Source: Longispora albida DSM 44784 (GTDB lineage: Bacteria; Actinomycetota; Actinomycetes; Mycobacteriales; Micromonosporaceae). From it: a stretch of DNA of 64,000 nucleotides. The stretch covers positions 395,655-459,654 of the forward strand of contig NZ_KB903835.1 of NCBI RefSeq assembly GCF_000379825.1. The letters are read 5' to 3'. Numbering within the stretch: the stretch's first letter is position 1; every line of letters starts with the position of its first letter. The position numbers and the translations under genes were made by a program. The notes below the pieces were generated by a model. It worked only from the letters and a program-made list of their open reading frames with translations. It searched no databases and was not told the DNA's origin. This document shows positions 41,392 to 49,276 of the stretch, in pieces.

Positions 41392-41392
41392 G

Positions 41393-42019
41393 TCATTCTC
41401 CTCCGAAGAGCCACAGGAAGTACCAAAGGACCAGTAGCGGGGCGGCCGGGGCCAGGCAGATCGCCAGGCCGAGCGGCCGGGTGCGTGGCGGCTTGCCGCC
41501 GACAGCCGGGGTGTACAGCCAGCCGATGGCCGAGCCGCCGATGCCGAACGCGAGCCACGGCAGGATGATGAGCAGCGGCAGGATCAGCAGCAGCCAGCCG
41601 CCGGAGGCCGACAGCACGATGGCCAGGCCGAGCAGGAAGGCCCCGGCCGAGGTGGCGGCGTAGACGACCGAGTTGCGCATGCTCGCCGACCAGTGCGCGA
41701 GCCGGGGCGAGCGGCGTGAGCCCGCCTCGACGGCGGTGAGCTGGGTGCCGGCCCGCTCGGCGGCCTCACGGGCCCGGCGCAGCCCCTCGGCCAGGTCCGG
41801 TACGGGTGGCGGCTGTCCGGCCAGTACCGGCTCGGCCAGGTCGAGCTGCTCGTACAGCCGGCCGATCCGCTCCCGCTGTCCACTGAGGATCTCGTCGATC
41901 GCGGCCAGCTCGGCTCCGAGCGTGGACCGTGCCCCGGCGTGCCCGGCAGCGCTGGCCGCCTGCACGGCCCGGTGTGCTTCGAGCTGGCCGGCCAGGGTCG
42001 CGTAGTCGCGCCACGTCAT
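41393..42019 (-). CDS. coiled-coil membrane protein of the FtsK-like cluster
   Basis: A 208-residue protein. An N-terminal helical, coiled-coil-like part of about 110 residues (LEAHRAVQAASAAGHAGARS; DEILSGQRERIGRLYEQLDL; GLRRAREAAERAG) is followed by two hydrophobic helices (SVVYAATSAGAFLLGLAIVL; LLLILPLLIILPWLAFG), a basic loop, and a final helix (LAICLAPAAPLLVLWYFLWLF). AGGGG 7 nt before ATG 42019 decides the start. It is between the ATPase and the small helical gene, and may anchor the ATPase to the membrane. I do not recognise the family. Confidence 0.7.
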   Translation of the reverse strand: MTWRDYATLAGQLEAHRAVQAASAAGHAGARSTLGAELAAIDEILSGQRERIGRLYEQLDLAEPVLAGQPPPVPDLAEGLRRAREAAERAGTQLTAVEAGSRRSPRLAHWSASMRNSVVYAATSAGAFLLGLAIVLSASGGWLLLILPLLIILPWLAFGIGGSAIGWLYTPAVGGKPPRTRPLGLAICLAPAAPLLVLWYFLWLFGGE

Positions 42020-42144
42020 CGAGTGCCCCTTGAGGATGCTGTCATCGGTATCTCCGGGAGCGGCGGGACGCCGGGTACCCGCGCGGGTGACTCCGGGCCC
42101 GCCTGCCACGGGTCGGGCGGCTCATGACCCGTCCGCTGTGGAGT

Positions 42145-44664
42145 TCACGCGTACCGCCCGGGGCGGACGTAGGGCACGAAGGTCGACACGCGGTCGGTGT
42201 GCCGGTCGATGAGCAGTGCGCGGTTGGGCCGGTACTGCCAGTCGAGCTGTGCCTGTCCCAGCAGCATCGCGACCTCCGAGCCCGGCAGGTTGAGCGTGAC
42301 GAGGCAGGCGACGTCCTCCCGGCCGGAGGACCCGCCGATGTCCTCGTTGAACCGCCGCAGGCCGCGCCACCAGCCGAGCACGTGCACCCCGCGGGCCGGG
42401 CCGGAGCGGAGCAGGTCCCGCAGGTCGGCCAGCCCGGAGCGGCCTCGGTCCGGATCGCGCTGTTCGAGCATGCCGCTGGCGGCGTCGGCTCCGAAGAGGA
42501 CGAGGTACGTGGCCTTCTGGCGGCCGTCGGTGGCCGGGTCGGCCAGGCCAGCGAGGGTGTTGCGCAGCGTGTACGCGTCGAGCAGCTCGTAGCTGTGCCC
42601 GAGCCGGTCGAGGTCGGTGACGACGTCCGCACAGACCGGGTCGGCTGCGGCGACGAGCGGGGCCAGGCAGAACCGTGCCTCGCCTGGTTCGTGCTGGCGC
42701 GCGAGTCCCAGGACGGCAGCGTGCAGGATGTCAGCCCCGACCTCACTCGGCCCGAGGACGGCGATGTGCCGGCCGGGGCTGGTGTCGAGGGGGAAGGCGG
42801 CCGTGGAGCCGGGCACGTCCACGTTCCGGCCGACGATGATCTCGGGGCGGCGGCGCTGGGCCGGGGCCTGGAACATCGGATCGGCCTGGACGTGCTGCTC
42901 CGCGTACCCCTCGAACACGCTCGGCGGCTCCGAACCGGCCGGCCGGGCCTGCCACAGCGCGTGCCGCAGCTCGGTCAGGGTGTCGGCCTCGGCGTTCGGG
43001 TCGGGGAACCGGATGATCGTGTCGTGCCCGGCCGCGCCGGCCGACACGTTGATGATCGCCTCACCGAGCCGGAGCGCCTGGGCGGCGTTGTTCATCGGGT
43101 CGAGCACCCCGCCGCCACCCGGGAGCGCGATCCGGGCGGCGAACTGGCCGAAGATGGACTCCTTCTTGGTGTACAGCGCCTCGACCCCGCTGACCGTCTG
43201 GCTGGCGAGGACGAGGTGGATGCCGTACGACCGGCCCTTGCGGGCGAGCGATTCGAGCAGGGCCACGGCGTCCCTGGCGAGCTGGTCGTTGCCGTCGAAC
43301 AGCACCTGGAACTCGTCGATCACGCAGACGATCCGGGCCGGGGCGGATTCGAGGTCGGCGAGCTTGGTGACGCCGGCCCGCTTGAGCACACTCGACCGCC
43401 GGGTCATCTCGTCGTCGAGTTCCCGGAGGACGGCGACACCGTACTCCCGGTCGGACTCGATGCCGACGGCCCGCGCGTGCGGGATCCACGACGGGTCGCG
43501 CTCGGTCGGGGTGAACTCGGTGAAGCTCACGCCCTCCTTGAAATCCAGCAGGTACAGGGTCAGGTCGGCTGGCCCGTACCTCGTCGCCAGCCCGTACAGC
43601 ATCGTCACCAGGAAAGCTGTCTTACCGGCACCCGACCGGCCGCCGACCAGCCAGTGTGGAGTGGCGTCGTCGAAGCTGAGCGTGTGTTCCGCCCGGCCGG
43701 CCCGCCCGACAGTGGTCCGCAGCCCGGCCCGGCTCGACTCCGACCAGCGCTGGGCGGGCAGCAGCGCTGCCAGTTCCGTACGGCTGCCCTGCTGTGCTTC
43801 GGCGGCGACCCGGGTGGCGATGCGCTCGATCAGCGCGTCCGGCGGGGCCTGGTCGACATGGATGGGAATCGTCGACGACTCGCCGCCGGGGCTGATCAGC
43901 AGCGCGTGCGCCGGGCCGAGCGCCAGCTGCGTACTCTTCGGCAGCGGCTGTCCGGTGTGGGCGGTCACGAGCAGGTGCAGCTTCGCGGCCGGGCCAGCGT
44001 GCGCGAGAGCGGCGATCCGGGCGGTGTCAGCCGGTTCGAGCAGCTCAGGGGCGGTGGCGATCACGACCAGCAGGTACGGCAGATCGTGGTGTGCTGCCTT
44101 GATCTGCCGCTCGGCCTCGTCCAGCACCTGCTTGAGCCCGTCACGGCTGGTGACCGGCGGTGGCAGGGTGCCACTCTCGAACAGCGGCCGGAACGGTGCG
44201 GTCGCCGCACCCATCGTCGCCGTGTCAGCGATCAGAATCCGCAGGTCACGCGGCGGAAGGCTCGCCAGCAGGCGAAGGAGAGCCGTCCGGATCAGCGCCG
44301 TCGCGGCAGGGTTGCGGGCGTCGGCGTCGATCGCGAGATGCCCGGCACCGAGCAGCGGCACGAGCAGCGGGAAGGAGGCGTCGGGCAGTGGCCGCGCCTC
44401 ACCGACCCTGATCAGCCGGTGACTCTCCGGTACCGGGTAGTCGGCGTCAGCGGTCAGCGGCCCGCCGAGCCAGCCGGGAGCGATCTCCTGCGCCGTGCGG
44501 GCGATGCGCTCGGCGATGACCCGCTGCTCGGCCGTGGACTCAGCGGAGTAACCGCTGGCGGTCGGCACCTCCAGCGCGCGCCGGACCGCCGCCAGCAGTC
44601 CCGAGGCCTGCCGGTGCAGGGCGACCGCCTGCTCGACCCCGGACCGCAGAGCTCCCAATCCCAT
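42145..44664 (-). CDS. orphan FtsK/SpoIIIE-type ATPase (EccC-like three-domain)
   Basis: An 839-residue protein with three tandem FtsK-like domains. Only the middle one looks catalytic: Walker A GGRSGAGKT with K348, Walker B VCVIDEFQVLF, and LVLASQTVSG. The first (about 95-290) has no P-loop (HLAIDADARNPAATALIR), and the third (about 640-830) has GPSEVGADIL where G-K-S/T is expected. No transmembrane segment is present, unlike FtsK and EccC. Three-domain ATPases with one active site recall EccC of type VII secretion and related actinobacterial proteins. ATG 44664 follows TAGCGT by 7 nt. The two small downstream genes are likely partners. Confidence 0.82.
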   Translation of the reverse strand: MGLGALRSGVEQAVALHRQASGLLAAVRRALEVPTASGYSAESTAEQRVIAERIARTAQEIAPGWLGGPLTADADYPVPESHRLIRVGEARPLPDASFPLLVPLLGAGHLAIDADARNPAATALIRTALLRLLASLPPRDLRILIADTATMGAATAPFRPLFESGTLPPPVTSRDGLKQVLDEAERQIKAAHHDLPYLLVVIATAPELLEPADTARIAALAHAGPAAKLHLLVTAHTGQPLPKSTQLALGPAHALLISPGGESSTIPIHVDQAPPDALIERIATRVAAEAQQGSRTELAALLPAQRWSESSRAGLRTTVGRAGRAEHTLSFDDATPHWLVGGRSGAGKTAFLVTMLYGLATRYGPADLTLYLLDFKEGVSFTEFTPTERDPSWIPHARAVGIESDREYGVAVLRELDDEMTRRSSVLKRAGVTKLADLESAPARIVCVIDEFQVLFDGNDQLARDAVALLESLARKGRSYGIHLVLASQTVSGVEALYTKKESIFGQFAARIALPGGGGVLDPMNNAAQALRLGEAIINVSAGAAGHDTIIRFPDPNAEADTLTELRHALWQARPAGSEPPSVFEGYAEQHVQADPMFQAPAQRRRPEIIVGRNVDVPGSTAAFPLDTSPGRHIAVLGPSEVGADILHAAVLGLARQHEPGEARFCLAPLVAAADPVCADVVTDLDRLGHSYELLDAYTLRNTLAGLADPATDGRQKATYLVLFGADAASGMLEQRDPDRGRSGLADLRDLLRSGPARGVHVLGWWRGLRRFNEDIGGSSGREDVACLVTLNLPGSEVAMLLGQAQLDWQYRPNRALLIDRHTDRVSTFVPYVRPGRYA

Positions 44665-44671
44665 TTCGAGA

Positions 44672-44677
44672 ACGCTA
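44672..44677 (-). promoter_or_regulatory. leaderless-type -10 of the FtsK-like gene
   Basis: TAGCGT on the minus strand, 7 nt before ATG 44664, with no ribosome site. Confidence 0.5.
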
Positions 44678-44720
44678 GCGCAGAGCGGGCACCCGATCCA
44701 GAACGCCGCCACGGGCGTTG

Positions 44721-45200
44721 TCAGGGGCGTCGTTCACTGTGGCCGGACAGAGCCGTGGTCACGGCGGTGATCGCGTCGTCGAGCGTCTCGTGTTCCCAGA
44801 GCCGGACCACCTGCCAGCCGGCCTCGGCAAGAGCCTCGTTGGCGGCCTTGTCCCGTTCGACGTTACGGCGGAGCTTCGGCGTCCAGTACCACTCGTTACT
44901 GGTCGGTTCCCGGCCGTGCACCGGGCACACGTGCCAGAAGCAGCCGTCCACGAACACGGCGACCTTGCGCGCGGTGAAGACGATGTCTGGCCGGACCCGG
45001 ACACCGGACGGCAGGTCCAGCCGCAGGTCCTTCCGGTACCGCAGGCCACGCGCGTGCAGCGCCTTCCGCAGCGCCACCTCCGGCTTCGTGTCCGACCGGC
45101 GGTTGGCCTTCATGTTCCGCGACCGGCCCTCGTTCTTCGGCCGGGGATACAGCCCCCTGGCGTACGCCTGCTCGCGGGAATCCTTGCCAGTACTCGCCAC
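44721..45200 (-). CDS. vsr: very short patch repair endonuclease (Vsr)
   Basis: A 159-residue nuclease that in E. coli nicks T:G mismatches left by deamination of methylated cytosine. Recognisable are NMKANRRSDTKPEVALRKALH, RPDIVFTARKVAVFVDGCFWHVCPVHG (metal and zinc-site region), and the ending ERDKAANEALAEAGWQVVRLWEHE. No cytosine methyltransferase is adjacent, unlike in many species; vsr alone is common in actinobacteria. GTG 45200 is chosen because TACGTT lies 7 nt upstream; the frame is open further and would overlap the divergent gene. Confidence 0.9.
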   Translation of the reverse strand: MASTGKDSREQAYARGLYPRPKNEGRSRNMKANRRSDTKPEVALRKALHARGLRYRKDLRLDLPSGVRVRPDIVFTARKVAVFVDGCFWHVCPVHGREPTSNEWYWTPKLRRNVERDKAANEALAEAGWQVVRLWEHETLDDAITAVTTALSGHSERRP

Positions 45201-45207
45201 GCCCGTG

Positions 45208-45213
45208 AACGTA
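45208..45213 (-). promoter_or_regulatory. leaderless-type -10 of vsr
   Basis: TACGTT on the minus strand, 7 nt before GTG 45200. Confidence 0.45.
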
Positions 45214-45269
45214 CCCCGCCACCTCCGCCAGCCGGTCGCGGCATCCTGCCCGGCATGGCCCGTACCGCG

Positions 45270-45275
45270 TACAGT
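45270..45275 (+). promoter_or_regulatory. leaderless-type -10 element
   Basis: TACAGT ends 7 nt before ATG 45283, with no ribosome site. Confidence 0.5.
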
Positions 45276-45282
45276 GACCGGC

Positions 45283-45894
45283 ATGAGCGGTGCCGAACCC
45301 GAGGAACCCATGTGGCCCATGGCCCAGCCCTCGAGCACCCAGCCACCAGCCACGATCCCCGATCAGCCCCCGGCAGCCGCAGAAGTCCCCGCCCAGCGCG
45401 CCACGGAACCCGCCGCCGGCCCGGCAGCCCCGCCCGCAGCCACCACGGCCCCGGCGAAGCGCCGCCTGGCCGGCCGCCGGATCGCGCTGATCGCCGGCAT
45501 CGCGGCAGCCCTGGTACTGATCTCGGCAGGCTGGCTCGCCCTGAACGTCTACGACGAGAAAACCAAGATCGACCGAAGCACGCCGACGGTCGCGGTCACC
45601 CAGCTCGTCGACGCACTGTTCACCCAGCGCGACGAGTCAGCCGTCGCCCGCTTCAGCTGCAGGAAGCCACAGCTGGCACCGCTTCGGGACTTGGCGGCCG
45701 ACCTTGCTCAACGTGAGAAGCGATTTAACACCCGCTTCGCCGTGACGGTGCGTAATCTTCAGCTCAAAGGTTCGTCCACTGTGGAAGTTGAACTTGGCCT
45801 GGCCGCCTCGGGTACCGAGGACGTTCAGCCGTGGATCTTCGAAACCGTTGACGAGGACGGCTGGCGGGTCTGCTCCGCCCGTAAGGCTGCCTGA
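45283..45894 (+). CDS. single-pass membrane protein with Pro-rich N-terminus and NTF2-like outer domain
   Basis: A 203-residue protein: a Pro/Ala-rich cytoplasmic N-terminus of about 60 residues, basic RRLAGRR, a transmembrane helix (about 66-86, IALIAGIAAALVLISAGWLAL), then an outer domain of about 110 residues (VAVTQLVDALFTQRDESAVARFSC; VRNLQLKGSSTVEVELGLAA; WIFETVDEDGWRVCSA). The domain resembles SnoaL/NTF2-like or DUF4878-type lipoprotein domains with a likely disulfide (C near 124 and C near 199). Function unknown. It is divergent from vsr and ends 1 nt before the stop of the permease gene. Confidence 0.72.
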   Translation: MSGAEPEEPMWPMAQPSSTQPPATIPDQPPAAAEVPAQRATEPAAGPAAPPAATTAPAKRRLAGRRIALIAGIAAALVLISAGWLALNVYDEKTKIDRSTPTVAVTQLVDALFTQRDESAVARFSCRKPQLAPLRDLAADLAQREKRFNTRFAVTVRNLQLKGSSTVEVELGLAASGTEDVQPWIFETVDEDGWRVCSARKAA

Positions 45895-45895
45895 C

Positions 45896-47089
45896 TCAGA
45901 CCTTGTACCGGGTCGGCGGCGTGTCCCAAGGGTCGATGTCCGCCCCGGCCCCTTCGCGTTCCTCGGCTCCGTGCCGGGGTGCCTGGTGCGGTACGGCCCA
46001 CGGGGCCGGCGCCTCGTCCGGTTCCCTGACGGCCCACGGCGGCTCGGTGTCTCCATCGTTGGCCGGGTTCTCGCCGGGCCAGATCGGCTGGTCGGCTGGG
46101 TCGGAGAGCGGGTCGAGGAGCGTGGGCTTGGGTGGCCTCGGCTGGGTACGCCACTCGATCAGCCGGGTCACGAGCAGCCCAGCGATCAGGACCATCGCCG
46201 CCGTGCCAAGCAGGCCGAGCTGGTAGCCGGTGTTGTGGTTGAGCAGCTTGTCGAGCGCGATCACCAGGAAGACGCCGAGTACCGTGCCGGCCACTCCGCC
46301 GCGCCGCCCGTAGGCGCTGACGCCGCCGATCAGTACCGCGGCGAGCGCTGCCGTGCTCAGCGTGATCCCGAGCTGGGTGGCTTCGACGGGCTGCCGCATC
46401 GCGAGGGTGTGCATGATGCCGGCCAGGCCCGCCAGCCCGCAGGAGGCGACCAGGGTCAGCGCGGCCAGCAGCGAGGGCCCGGGGCCGGGCCGCCCGGCCG
46501 GGTCGCCGTCGATCCGGTACTGGGACAGCGCCCGCCGTGGCCCTCTGGCGAGCATCAGCAGCCCGCCGAGCAGCGACACGGCGATCGCGCAGACCAGCCA
46601 GATCCGGATCTCCTTCTCGCTGCGGTGTGCCGCGTTCTCCAGGCTGGGCACGTATGGCAGCGGGACGGCGACCGTCAGCAGGGCCAGGCCGAGGCTCGCG
46701 GCCCACGCGGGTACCCGGAAGACGCACACCAGCAGCGCCAGCACGAGCCCGGCGGCCAGGGCCCCGCCGACCGCGTACGCGCCAGCGACCGCGTACCCGT
46801 CGTAGTCGTGCCGGGCGAACAGGTTGCTGGACCACACCGCGACCGGCCCGGCGGCCAGGTTCACCACTCCGGCGCGGACGGTGAGTGAGACTCCGATCGC
46901 CAGCGTCAGGATCACCACGATCCAGACGAGGGAGTGCCGCAGCGAGGGCTGCCGGTACGTGTCGGGCTCGAGCGCGTACAGCGCGACCGCCACGGCGGTC
47001 ACGGCACAGGCGAGCAGGACTTCCCACACGACGTGGACGAACAGCCGGTCCTTGCCCAGTGGCTGGGCGGCGGCGGCGTCAAGGGCCAT
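45896..47089 (-). CDS. ABC-type permease-like membrane protein (BPD_transp_2), orphan
   Basis: A 397-residue protein. About eight to ten hydrophobic helices in residues 20-310 follow the LivH/RbsC permease pattern (AIGVSLTVRAGVVNLAAGPVAVWSS; GLAGIMHTLAMRQPVEATQLGITLSTAALAAVLIGGVSAYG, with this run broken by loops). The tail of about 90 residues is Pro-rich and hydrophilic. No ATP-binding or solute-binding gene is adjacent. Either it lost its partners, shares an ATPase encoded elsewhere, or has a different role. It lies 24 bp past DUF3180 on the same strand, so is probably the end of the fol operon. Confidence 0.72.
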   Translation of the reverse strand: MALDAAAAQPLGKDRLFVHVVWEVLLACAVTAVAVALYALEPDTYRQPSLRHSLVWIVVILTLAIGVSLTVRAGVVNLAAGPVAVWSSNLFARHDYDGYAVAGAYAVGGALAAGLVLALLVCVFRVPAWAASLGLALLTVAVPLPYVPSLENAAHRSEKEIRIWLVCAIAVSLLGGLLMLARGPRRALSQYRIDGDPAGRPGPGPSLLAALTLVASCGLAGLAGIMHTLAMRQPVEATQLGITLSTAALAAVLIGGVSAYGRRGGVAGTVLGVFLVIALDKLLNHNTGYQLGLLGTAAMVLIAGLLVTRLIEWRTQPRPPKPTLLDPLSDPADQPIWPGENPANDGDTEPPWAVREPDEAPAPWAVPHQAPRHGAEEREGAGADIDPWDTPPTRYKV

Positions 47090-47113
47090 GCCACGGGACC
47101 GTACCCAGTGATC

Positions 47114-47605
47114 TCAGTTCAGGGAAGGGCCTTCGTCGACATCCCTGGTCTCCGGGGGAATTCGGCACGAGTGTTCCAGCCACAAAGCCGCTGCCAGGAG
47201 TGCCGCCGAGGCCCCGAAACCCAGCAGGGCGCCGGGCAGGTCCTGGTTGGCTGCCGTGAGCCGGTCGGAGGTGGCCCACAGCCACAGGGCGATCGCGCCG
47301 TACCCGCCGGTGCAGATCGCCCCGGCCAGCGAGGACGCCTTGGCCAGCACCGCGAACCGCGCGACGGTCAGCGGTTCGAGCGGCGCAGCGCCCGGCTTCC
47401 GGGCGATGCGGGCCCGGGTGGTCCAGGCCGCGTACGCCTCCGCGCAGGCCAGCAGCCCGAGCGTCAGGGCTGGCAGCCAGGTCAGCCGGGGGAAGTCGCC
47501 GTAGTACCTGTCAATGAGCACCCAGACCAGCGCTGCGGTACCCAGCCCGGCGACGAACAGTGTCGCTGCGCTGGTCGGGCGGAGGCTGGGCGTGGGCTCG
47601 GTCAT
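47114..47605 (-). CDS. DUF3180 family membrane protein
   Basis: A 163-residue protein with four predicted transmembrane helices (LFVAGLGTAALVWVLIDRYYG; LPALTLGLLACAEAYAAW; SLAGAICTGGYGAIALWLW; LLGFGASAALLAAALWLE). DUF3180 proteins are encoded right after folK in most actinobacteria; their role is unknown. ATG 47605 overlaps the folK stop by 4 bases (ATGA), so the gene is translationally coupled to the folate operon. Confidence 0.85.
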   Translation of the reverse strand: MTEPTPSLRPTSAATLFVAGLGTAALVWVLIDRYYGDFPRLTWLPALTLGLLACAEAYAAWTTRARIARKPGAAPLEPLTVARFAVLAKASSLAGAICTGGYGAIALWLWATSDRLTAANQDLPGALLGFGASAALLAAALWLEHSCRIPPETRDVDEGPSLN

Positions 47606-48099
47606 GCTTTCAACGTACCGATCCGGAGCACGCCGCGGGCATCCGCCGCCAGGGCCGGAGTGTCGAGCAGGGCTGCGACGGTGCCGTGGCCGGGGAGTTC
47701 GGCGCCCGGATCGATCTCCAGCCACGGGACGAGCACGAAGGCCCGCAGGTGCGCCCGTGGGTGCGGCAGGGTGAGTTCGGGGTCGGCGGACAGCACCGGA
47801 TCGGGGTCCCAGACCATGATCACGTCGACGTCCAGCGTGCGCGGCCCGTACTGCCGTTCCGGGTCACGTACCCGCCGCGCGTCCGACTCCAGCTGCCTGG
47901 CGACGACGAGCCAGTCGGCCTCGCCCTCCACGAGCAGTGCCGCGTTGAGGTATCCGGGCTGGCCGGCGTCGCCCCACGGCTCCGTCTCGTACACGGAAGA
48001 GGATCTGAGCAGCACCGGGGACAGCGCGCCGGCGACGGCGCGCAGGGTGGCGAGACGATCGCCGAGGTTGGACCCGACGGACAGTAGCGCCCGGCTCAT
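47602..48099 (-). CDS. folK: 2-amino-4-hydroxy-6-hydroxymethyldihydropteridine pyrophosphokinase
   Basis: A 165-residue HPPK transferring pyrophosphate from ATP to 6-hydroxymethyl-dihydropterin. Motifs: [44 protein letters not shown] in the form [13 protein letters not shown], and [18 protein letters not shown] 48099 overlaps the folB stop by 4 bases. Confidence 0.95.
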   Translation of the reverse strand: MSRALLSVGSNLGDRLATLRAVAGALSPVLLRSSSVYETEPWGDAGQPGYLNAALLVEGEADWLVVARQLESDARRVRDPERQYGPRTLDVDVIMVWDPDPVLSADPELTLPHPRAHLRAFVLVPWLEIDPGAELPGHGTVAALLDTPALAADARGVLRIGTLKA

Positions 48100-48452
48100 G
48101 ATCTGCGCACCGTGACGGACACGTCGGCGAACTCCTGCTCGATCGGCGCCTGCGGCTTGTGGACGGTGACCTCGCAGGCCCGGACCCGCGTGTCTGCCAG
48201 GCATGCGCTCGCGAGCCGGTCGGCCAGGGTCTCGATGAGGTTCACCGGCTCGCCAGCCACGATCGCAGCCAGCTGGGCGGCAAGCTCGCCATAGTGGACG
48301 GTGTCGGCCACGTCGTCGCTCGCCGCCGCCCGGGCCAGGTCCAGCTCCAGCACGACGTCGACCACGAAGTCCTGGCCCTGGCGCCGCTCGAACTCGTACA
48401 CGCCGTGATAGCCGCGCACCCGCAGGCCGGTGAGTGTGATGCGGTCGGTCAT
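48096..48452 (-). CDS. folB: dihydroneopterin aldolase
   Basis: A 118-residue enzyme producing 6-hydroxymethyl-dihydropterin. Family features: [20 protein letters not shown] near the start, [24 protein letters not shown], and [19 protein letters not shown] at the end. ATG 48452 overlaps the folP stop by 4 bases; the open frame upstream lies in folP and is ignored. Confidence 0.95.
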   Translation of the reverse strand: MTDRITLTGLRVRGYHGVYEFERRQGQDFVVDVVLELDLARAAASDDVADTVHYGELAAQLAAIVAGEPVNLIETLADRLASACLADTRVRACEVTVHKPQAPIEQEFADVSVTVRRS

Positions 48453-49264
48453 CGTTCCTGTTCCATCCGGTGGAGCACGGCAAGGACATCTGCTGTCGCG
48501 CGGACGTCGTGCACGCGCAGTCCCCACGCGCCGCCCTGCGCGGACAGCAGACTAATCGCGGCAGTGGCATATTCGCGGCCATCAGCGGCGCGGGGAGTGC
48601 CATTCTTGTCTGCCAGGAGTGCGCCCAGGAAGGATTTCCGGCTCGCTCCGATCAGCAAAGGCAAACCCAATTCATGGAGTACCGGCATGCGCGCCAGCAG
48701 CGGCCAATTGTGCTCACCGGTCTTGGCGAATCCGAGCCCCGGGTCGAGGACGAGCTGCTCACGTTTCACCCCGGCGGCCAGCGCCTCCGACACACGCGCC
48801 GCCAGCTCGTCGCGGACCTCGGTGACCACGTCGGAGTACACAGCCTGCGACTGCATGTCCCGCGAGTGGCCGCGCCAGTGCATCAGCACCCACAGCACGC
48901 CGGTCTCGGCGGCGACCCGGGCCATCCCCGGATCGGCGAGCCCGCCCGACACGTCGTTGATGATCGAGGCCCCGGCCGCGACGGCCTCCGCCGCGACAGC
49001 GGCCCGCGTGGTGTCCACACTGATCCTGACGCCGGACCGGCTCAGCTCCCTGATCACCGGGATGATCCTGGCCAGCTCTTCGGCCTCGTCGACCCGTGCG
49101 GCACCCGGCCGGGTCGACTCGCCGCCGATGTCGACGTAGTCAGCGCCCTCTGCCGCGAGTTCCAGGCCCCTGGTGATCGCGGCGGCCGTGTCCAGGTGCC
49201 TGCCGCCGTCGCTGAACGAGTCAGGCGTGACATTCAGGACGCCGAGGATGACAGGTGTACTCAC
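48449..49264 (-). CDS. folP: dihydropteroate synthase
   Basis: A 271-residue TIM-barrel enzyme joining p-aminobenzoate to the pterin, the sulfonamide target. Signatures: [14 protein letters not shown] at the N-terminus, [24 protein letters not shown], and [12 protein letters not shown] 49264 is the first codon; TAGCCT lies 6 nt upstream without a ribosome site, so the folP-folB-folK-DUF3180 message is predicted to be leaderless. Confidence 0.96.
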   Translation of the reverse strand: MSTPVILGVLNVTPDSFSDGGRHLDTAAAITRGLELAAEGADYVDIGGESTRPGAARVDEAEELARIIPVIRELSRSGVRISVDTTRAAVAAEAVAAGASIINDVSGGLADPGMARVAAETGVLWVLMHWRGHSRDMQSQAVYSDVVTEVRDELAARVSEALAAGVKREQLVLDPGLGFAKTGEHNWPLLARMPVLHELGLPLLIGASRKSFLGALLADKNGTPRAADGREYATAAISLLSAQGGAWGLRVHDVRATADVLAVLHRMEQER

Positions 49265-49270
49265 CTGACC

Positions 49271-49276
49271 AGGCTA
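49271..49276 (-). promoter_or_regulatory. leaderless-type -10 of the folP operon
   Basis: TAGCCT on the minus strand, exactly 6 nt before GTG 49264. It lies in the 9-bp gap after the stop of the upstream membrane-protein gene, so the two genes may be read separately. Confidence 0.5.

Noticed and set aside
42124-45282. Long plus-strand frame joined to the gene at 45283
   Set aside because: The first 1053 codons are antisense to the FtsK-like and vsr genes. Only the last 203 residues, from ATG 45283 with its own -10, read as a protein.
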